From: Poriferisodalis sp965204125
Lineage (GTDB): Bacteria; Actinomycetota; Acidimicrobiia; Acidimicrobiales; Poriferisodalaceae
Length of the DNA stretch: 64,000 bases
Reading direction: 5' to 3'
Assembly (NCBI RefSeq): GCF_965204125.1
Contig: NZ_OZ241968.1
Span: 186,001-250,000 of the forward strand
A program made the position numbers and the translations under genes. Positions 59,380 through 64,000 of the stretch are shown piece by piece; the stretch's first letter is position 1, and each line of letters opens with the position of its first letter. The notes beneath the pieces are model-generated. The model ran no database searches. It had not been told where the DNA came from and worked only from the letters and a program-made list of their open reading frames with translations.

Positions 59380-60690
59380 GTGAGCGCTGACGATTACCAC
59401 ACCGCACCGGATCAGCTCTCGCCGCCGCCGCCGGGCTGCCCGGTGCACGACAGCTGGTCGCCGCTCAACGAGGAATACCTGGCCGATCCCTACCCGATCG
59501 CCGCCAAGCTGCGCGAGGACCACCCGGTGTTCTACGCCGCCGAGATGGGCCACGTCGTGGTGACCCGCATGGACGACATCGAGCGGGTCTTTATGGACCC
59601 GGATACATATGCCTCGTCCAACGTGCAGGACCCTATCTTCCCCCTCGCGCCCGAGGCGGCTGAGGTGCTCTCCGCGTCCGACTACGACCCCCAGGCAGTC
59701 ATGTCGAACCGGGCCGAGCCCGACCACGGTCGCATCCGCGTGCACACACGCGGCGGGTTCTCGGTGCGGCGGCTGCGGACGCTCGAGGACTACATGCGCT
59801 CACGGGCCACCGAGCTGATCGAAGAGATGCTCGCCGGCCCCAAGCCCGCCGACTACGTCAAGGCGGTGGCGTTCCCGCTGCCAGCGGAGATCGTGTTCCG
59901 TTTCATCGGCTTCCCGCCCGAAGACGACCTCATGCTCAAGTCGTGGTGCGTGAACCGCAAGGCATTCGCCTGGGGCAAGCCGACGCCGGCCGAGCAGGCG
60001 CACATGGCCGAGGGAATGCTGGCCTACTGGCGCTACTGCCGTGAGTTCGTGGCCGAGCGACATCGAAATCGCACCGACGACTTCTGCTCGGAGCTGCTCG
60101 ACGCACACGATGCCGACCCCGACCCCGAGGGCGGCACCGGGCTCAGCTACCGGGAGGTCGAGTCGGTCATCTACGGGATCTCCTTCGCCGGACACGATCC
60201 GGTCACGAACCTGCTGTGCAACACGCTTCGCTGCCTGCTGCCGCGCCGCGACCAGTGGGAGGCCCTGTGCGCCGACCCGTCGCTGATCCCCACGGCAGTC
60301 GAGGAGACGCTGCGGTTCGACTCCAGCCAGGTGGCTTGGCGCCGGGTGACCACCCGCGACACCGAGCTCGGCGGGGTGCAGCTTCCGGAAGGAACACGGG
60401 TGTTCCTGAACTTCGCAGCAGCGAACCGCGAACCGTGCGCGTTCGCCGAGACCGACCGGTTCGACGTCGACTCCTACGACATCGCGCGGCCCGATCCCCA
60501 CGGCCACATCAGCTTCGGCAAGGGCATTCACTTCTGCCTCGGAGCGAATCTCGCCCGCATGGAGGCCCGCATTGCGCTGGAGATCCTGACCCAGCGGGTG
60601 CCGTCGCTGCGGCTGCCGCCGCAGGACTACCAGACGTTCCCGAACATCACGTTCAGAGGCCCCGAGGAGCTCTGGCTCGACTGGGACTGA
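59380..60690 (+). CDS. Cytochrome P450
   Basis: 436 residues, GTG start with GGAGG six bases upstream. Heme-binding FGKGIHFCLGANLAR (Cys386) and the ExxR motif EETLRF are intact. The I-helix oxygen-activation segment reads ISFAGHDPVTN: the acid is kept, but the usual Thr after it is Pro, followed by Val. Soluble bacterial class I P450; ferredoxin and reductase genes are not adjacent. Its position beside the protocatechuate cluster suggests O-demethylation or hydroxylation of an aromatic acid such as 4-methoxybenzoate, but this is inference. Confidence 0.95.
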   Translation: MSADDYHTAPDQLSPPPPGCPVHDSWSPLNEEYLADPYPIAAKLREDHPVFYAAEMGHVVVTRMDDIERVFMDPDTYASSNVQDPIFPLAPEAAEVLSASDYDPQAVMSNRAEPDHGRIRVHTRGGFSVRRLRTLEDYMRSRATELIEEMLAGPKPADYVKAVAFPLPAEIVFRFIGFPPEDDLMLKSWCVNRKAFAWGKPTPAEQAHMAEGMLAYWRYCREFVAERHRNRTDDFCSELLDAHDADPDPEGGTGLSYREVESVIYGISFAGHDPVTNLLCNTLRCLLPRRDQWEALCADPSLIPTAVEETLRFDSSQVAWRRVTTRDTELGGVQLPEGTRVFLNFAAANREPCAFAETDRFDVDSYDIARPDPHGHISFGKGIHFCLGANLARMEARIALEILTQRVPSLRLPPQDYQTFPNITFRGPEELWLDWD

Positions 60691-60724
60691 ATCTGGCCGG
60701 CAGCGGCCAGAGCGCAGAATCAGC

Positions 60725-61873
60725 TCAGCCCGACCACACCTCGGCGAGCACGTAGACAGTTCCGGACATGATCTTGCGGGCCGTGCGTGTCACGCCGCCT
60801 GAGAGGATTCGCACGCTGCCGTCATGCGATGCCGTCCGCAGCGCGACTTCCAGCGAACCACTCGGATGCTCGATCCGCACGTCGATCAGTTCGGCATCGC
60901 CGACATCCTCGTCCCCGTGGCCACCGTCAGCGCACGAGGGCTGCGGGCCGGCCAGCGATGCGGCCACCGTGCCTGGCACTGCGATGGCCGCTGCCACGCA
61001 GATGCCGCCTGAGACCGCGTGGGCGGGGTGGCACTGGGTGGGCGTGAAATAGCGAGACGTGATCGTGCCGCCCTCGCTAGCGGCCGACAGCAGACCGAAC
61101 TTGGGCACGACGCTGCGAGAGACATCGCCGAGGCCCATGCGCCGACCTGCCTCCCGGCGGATGGCCTCCATCGTGGCCATGAACTCGGCGTCGCCGTCGA
61201 GCTCCGTCGGCGCCTCGTGGCCGGTTCGGTCCAAGTCGGCAGCACGCACCATCACCATGGGCATGGCCACGTCGATCAGCGTGGCCTCGACCTCGACGCC
61301 ACCGGCCGTGATCGTCTCGATGACGCTGCCGGTCGGCAGCATTGAACCGGTCACTGATCCCTCGATGCCCCGGAACCGCAAGTCAACGGGTGCGGCCGTG
61401 CCGTCTACCCCGTCAATGGCGCAGTCGCCGTCGTAGGTCAGCTCGCCGCTGGGCGTACAGCAGACGACATCGATGAAGCTGCCGGTATTGACGTTGCGCA
61501 CGATCAGCGATGTCGTCGGGTCGCCAGCCTGCACTAGCCCCGTCTCGATCGCGAAGGGGCCGACGCCGACCAGCATGTTCCCGCAGGTGGGCTTGGTGTC
61601 CACCGTGCCCCACACCGGGTCGACTTGCGCGAACAGGTAGTCCACGTCGGCGTCGGGATGGGCCGACGGTCCGACCACCGCCACCTTGCTGGTGACCGTT
61701 GTCCCGCCGCCCAGCCCGTCGATCTGGCGGCCGGTCGGGCTGCCCATGACCACAGCCAGCACTGCGTCGCGCAACGCCGGATCGCCAGGCAGATCCCCGG
61801 CAGCAAAGAACGGCCCCCGCGACGTGCCGCCACGCATCAGCACACACGGGATCGAACGCTGCCTGGCGGTCAC
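60725..61873 (-). CDS. PrpF-family isomerase, second LigU-like paralogue
   Basis: 382 residues from the GTG at 61873. Same fold marks as ligU: CVLMRGGTSRGPFF, GSPTGRQIDGLGGGTTVTSK, TCGNMLVGVGPFA and PTGSVIETI. It is clearly related to, but not a recent copy of, the protein at 55.3-56.5 kb, and lies outside the lig operon beside trpB2. It could be a GalD-like 4-oxalomesaconate tautomerase serving gallate, or act on another unsaturated tricarboxylate. A 75-base gap separates it from trpB2 upstream on the same strand. Confidence 0.87.
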   Translation of the reverse strand: MTARQRSIPCVLMRGGTSRGPFFAAGDLPGDPALRDAVLAVVMGSPTGRQIDGLGGGTTVTSKVAVVGPSAHPDADVDYLFAQVDPVWGTVDTKPTCGNMLVGVGPFAIETGLVQAGDPTTSLIVRNVNTGSFIDVVCCTPSGELTYDGDCAIDGVDGTAAPVDLRFRGIEGSVTGSMLPTGSVIETITAGGVEVEATLIDVAMPMVMVRAADLDRTGHEAPTELDGDAEFMATMEAIRREAGRRMGLGDVSRSVVPKFGLLSAASEGGTITSRYFTPTQCHPAHAVSGGICVAAAIAVPGTVAASLAGPQPSCADGGHGDEDVGDAELIDVRIEHPSGSLEVALRTASHDGSVRILSGGVTRTARKIMSGTVYVLAEVWSG

Positions 61874-61948
61874 AGCCTCAGCCTGCCACCCGCAGCCGTG
61901 CAGCAGGCCGGGCGCTGTGCGCCGACCCTGGTGGTCCAACCTTTGCGA

Positions 61949-63325
61949 TCAGCCCACTGCGGGGACGCCAGCCATGGCGTCGGCGATGGCGTCGTCGCTC
62001 AGGTCGACATCGACGAGTGCGCCCGACAGGTATGCCTCGTAGGCCGGCAGGTCGAGGTGACCGTGGCCGCACATGGCGGTCAGGATCGTGCGTTCCTCCC
62101 CCGCCTGCTTCGCCGCCTCGGCCTCGCGCAGGGCAGCGGCCAAGGCGTGCGTTGGCTCGGGCGCCGGCACGATGCCCTCGCTGCGGGCGAACTGGATCGC
62201 CGCTGCGAAGCACTCCTCCTGCGGGATGGCCAGTGCCTCGACCAGGCCGAGCTCGTAGATGTGCGACAGCAGCGGCGACATGCCGTGGTAGCGCAGCCCG
62301 CCGGCGTGGATCGGCTGCGGGATGAAGTCGTGGCCGAGCGTGTGCATCTTCAGCAGCGGCGTCATCATGCCGTGGTCGCCGAAGTCGTAGCGGTACTCGC
62401 CCCGGGTGAACGTGGGGCACGCCGCCGGCTCGATGCAGCGGATCGTGGGATCCATCCGTCCCGCCAGCTTCTCGCGCAGGAATGGGAACGACAGCCCGGC
62501 GAAGTTCGATCCGCCGCCGGTGCAGCCCACGATCACGTCGGGCGTCTCGCCGATCTTCGCAAGCTGCAGCAGCGCTTCCTCGCCGATGATCGTCTGGTGC
62601 ATGAGCACGTGGTTCAGCACGCTGCCCAGCGAGTAACGGGCGTTGGGATCGCCAGCAGCCGTCGCCACCGCCTCAGAGATGGCAACGCCGAGCGAACCGG
62701 GGTGGTCGGGATCGGCGGCCAGCAGCGATCGGCCGTACTCGGTTGCCTCCGACGGGCTCGAATGCACCCGCGCACCCCAGATCTCCATCATCGTCTTGCG
62801 GTACGGCTTCTGGCGGTACGACGCCGCCACCTGCCACACCTCGCACTCGATGCCGTACTGGGCTGTGGCGAAGGCCAGCGCGGAGCCCCACTGCCCCGCT
62901 CCCGTCTCAGTTGTGAGCTTGGTGACGCCCTCAGCGTGGTTGTAGAAGGCCTGCGGCACCGCGGTGTTGGGCTTGTGCGAGCCTGCCGGGCTGACGCCCT
63001 CGTACTTGAAGAAGATCTTGGCAGGCGTGTCGAGCGCGGCTTCGAGCCGGCGGGCCCGGTACAGCGGGCTCGGCCTCCACAGCCGGTACACGTCGAGGAC
63101 ACCGCCGGGGATGTCCACGTGGGACTCGGCGGTGACCTCCTGCATGATCAGCCCCATCGGGAATAGCGGCGCGAGGTCGTCGGGGCCGATCGGCTCGTGC
63201 GTGCCCGGGTGCAGCGGCGGCGGGGGCGGCGCCGGCAGGTCAGGGATCACGTTGTACCACTGGGTCGGCATCTCGGATTCGTCGAGATTCACCTTGGTCG
63301 GGCCGTCATCGCGTTCGGTGCTCAT
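61949..63325 (-). CDS. trpB2: Tryptophan synthase beta chain, TrpB2 type
   Basis: 458 residues from the ATG at 63325, with AAGGAG seven bases upstream. PLP lysine K118 in PAGSHKPNTA, catalytic Glu in TTETGAGQWGSALA, and phosphate-binding CTGGGSNFAG. Length and the long N-terminal extension (MPTQWYNVIPDLPAPPPPP) are those of TrpB2, which is not paired with TrpA and is thought to salvage indole with serine. No trpA or other trp gene is in the window, consistent with that. Confidence 0.94.
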   Translation of the reverse strand: MSTERDDGPTKVNLDESEMPTQWYNVIPDLPAPPPPPLHPGTHEPIGPDDLAPLFPMGLIMQEVTAESHVDIPGGVLDVYRLWRPSPLYRARRLEAALDTPAKIFFKYEGVSPAGSHKPNTAVPQAFYNHAEGVTKLTTETGAGQWGSALAFATAQYGIECEVWQVAASYRQKPYRKTMMEIWGARVHSSPSEATEYGRSLLAADPDHPGSLGVAISEAVATAAGDPNARYSLGSVLNHVLMHQTIIGEEALLQLAKIGETPDVIVGCTGGGSNFAGLSFPFLREKLAGRMDPTIRCIEPAACPTFTRGEYRYDFGDHGMMTPLLKMHTLGHDFIPQPIHAGGLRYHGMSPLLSHIYELGLVEALAIPQEECFAAAIQFARSEGIVPAPEPTHALAAALREAEAAKQAGEERTILTAMCGHGHLDLPAYEAYLSGALVDVDLSDDAIADAMAGVPAVG

Positions 63326-63456
63326 TGCGTGCTCCTTCCTGCAAGCTGCCGCGTGGCTGGGTGCGCGCGGACTGTACCCGCCCACTTCTGTGCCGCTGGC
63401 CGCCAGCGCCCATACTGGGCACTCTTGGATTCCCCGCAACGACAAGGCGATGTGAC

Positions 63457-64000
63457 ATGAAGCTTGCAACCGGTGTCGGCTACTGGGCGGCTGGCCCGCC
63501 GCCTGATGCATTGGAGACGCTGCAACTCGCCGAGCAGCTCGGCTTTCATTCCTTCTGGACAGCGGAGGCCTACGGCTCCGATGCCCTGACGCCGCTGGCA
63601 TGGTGGGGCAGCCACACCGAGCGCATCGGGCTGGGCACCGGCATCATCCAGATCTCTGCACGCACTCCGGCCGCTGTGGGCATGGCGGCGATCACGATGG
63701 ATCACCTCAGCGGCGGCAGGTTCATCCTAGGCCTCGGCGTGAGCGGTCCGCAGGTCGTCGAAGGCTGGTACGGCCAGCCGTACCCGCGCCCGCTCGCCCG
63801 CACCCGGGAGTACATAGAGATCGTCCGGGCGATCCTCGAACGCGACAAGCCGGTGAGCTTCACCGGCGACCACTACCAGATGCCCTACCCGGGAGGCATG
63901 GGCCTCGGCAAGCCTCTGAAGTCCACCGTGCACCCGCTGCGAGCCGACGTGCCGATCTATCTCGGCGCCGAAGGCCCCCGCAATGTGGCCTTGGCAGCCG
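63457..64000 (+). CDS. LLM class oxidoreductase, probably F420-dependent, N-terminal part
   Basis: The gene runs off the window end; 181 residues are visible from the ATG at 63457. MKLATGVGYW, ETLQLAEQLGFHSFWTAEAY, the barrel segment RIGLGTGIIQISARTPAAVG, DHLSGGRFILGLGVSGPQVV and RTREYIEIVRAILER match actinobacterial F420-dependent LLM oxidoreductases. It is divergent from trpB2 across 131 bases with no recognised structure. Confidence 0.93.
   Translation, partial: MKLATGVGYWAAGPPPDALETLQLAEQLGFHSFWTAEAYGSDALTPLAWWGSHTERIGLGTGIIQISARTPAAVGMAAITMDHLSGGRFILGLGVSGPQVVEGWYGQPYPRPLARTREYIEIVRAILERDKPVSFTGDHYQMPYPGGMGLGKPLKSTVHPLRADVPIYLGAEGPRNVALAA

Overview
The window is about 64 kb of GC-rich, very gene-dense bacterial DNA. 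No gap between genes exceeds about 250 bases. No insertion sequence, prophage, CRISPR array or rRNA operon was seen; one tRNA gene is present. The gene content points to an actinobacterium, most likely a free-living Acidimicrobiia-type lineage (inference). The grounds are: a CysO/CysM cysteine cluster in a gene order close to that of Mycobacterium (rdgB, rph, Rv1339-like hydrolase, cysM, cysO); an ergothioneine gene pair (egtB-egtD); a single-chain acyl-CoA carboxylase; an SCO6745-like protein; three luciferase-like (LLM) oxidoreductases; and long CaiB/BaiF CoA-transferases.

Layout. 0-2.9 kb (+): end of a molybdenum hydroxylase, a thiolase, ribulose-phosphate epimerase and a small membrane-anchored protein. 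2.9-7.9 kb (-): clpP, then the rdgB/rph/MBL/lipoprotein/cysM/cysO block. 8.1 kb: smpB. 8.6-13.8 kb (-): a probable aromatic-degradation operon with an RraA-like aldolase, a VOC dioxygenase, an HpaB-type hydroxylase, an LLM flavoprotein and an alpha/beta hydrolase. 14-17.6 kb (+): alkylsulfatase-like MBL protein, DMT exporter, orphan solute-binding lipoprotein. 17.6-19.9 kb (-): an amidase carrying a 30-bp tandem repeat, and a vapBC toxin-antitoxin pair with an obvious operator. 20-24.3 kb: enoyl-CoA hydratase, dienelactone hydrolase, SCO6745-like protein, nitroreductase, and a zinc-type alcohol dehydrogenase lacking the structural-zinc cysteines. 24.4-26.7 kb: egtB-egtD. 27-30.4 kb: fused acyl-CoA carboxylase. 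30.4-38.6 kb (-): two tandem paralogous double-domain CoA-transferases downstream of three tandem paralogous membrane proteins. 38.7-47.3 kb: double-domain deacetylase-like protein, LLM monooxygenase, NUDIX hydrolase, FAD amine oxidase, M24 peptidase, carboxyltransferase. 47.3-50.8 kb (-): a tightly overlapping ATP-grasp/alpha-E/transglutaminase operon.

50.9-58.2 kb holds what looks like a complete protocatechuate 4,5-cleavage pathway: pobA, ligAB, ligC, ligI, ligU, ligK and ligJ. Together these would take 4-hydroxybenzoate to pyruvate and oxaloacetate. The last four genes form one operon in which every junction is a 4-base start/stop overlap. Flanking it are an epoxide-hydrolase-like enzyme, tRNA-Val(CAC), a cytochrome P450 with an altered I-helix, a second PrpF/LigU-family protein, a TrpB2-type tryptophan synthase beta chain and the start of another LLM oxidoreductase.

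Two features run through the window. Genes are often translationally coupled (ATGA, GTGA or TGATG junctions). GC-rich hairpins, some spanning a stop codon, sit between convergent genes. Apart from the VapB antitoxin, no recognisable transcription factor is encoded in the 64 kb. The function calls rest on motifs and gene order read from the sequence; no database search was possible.
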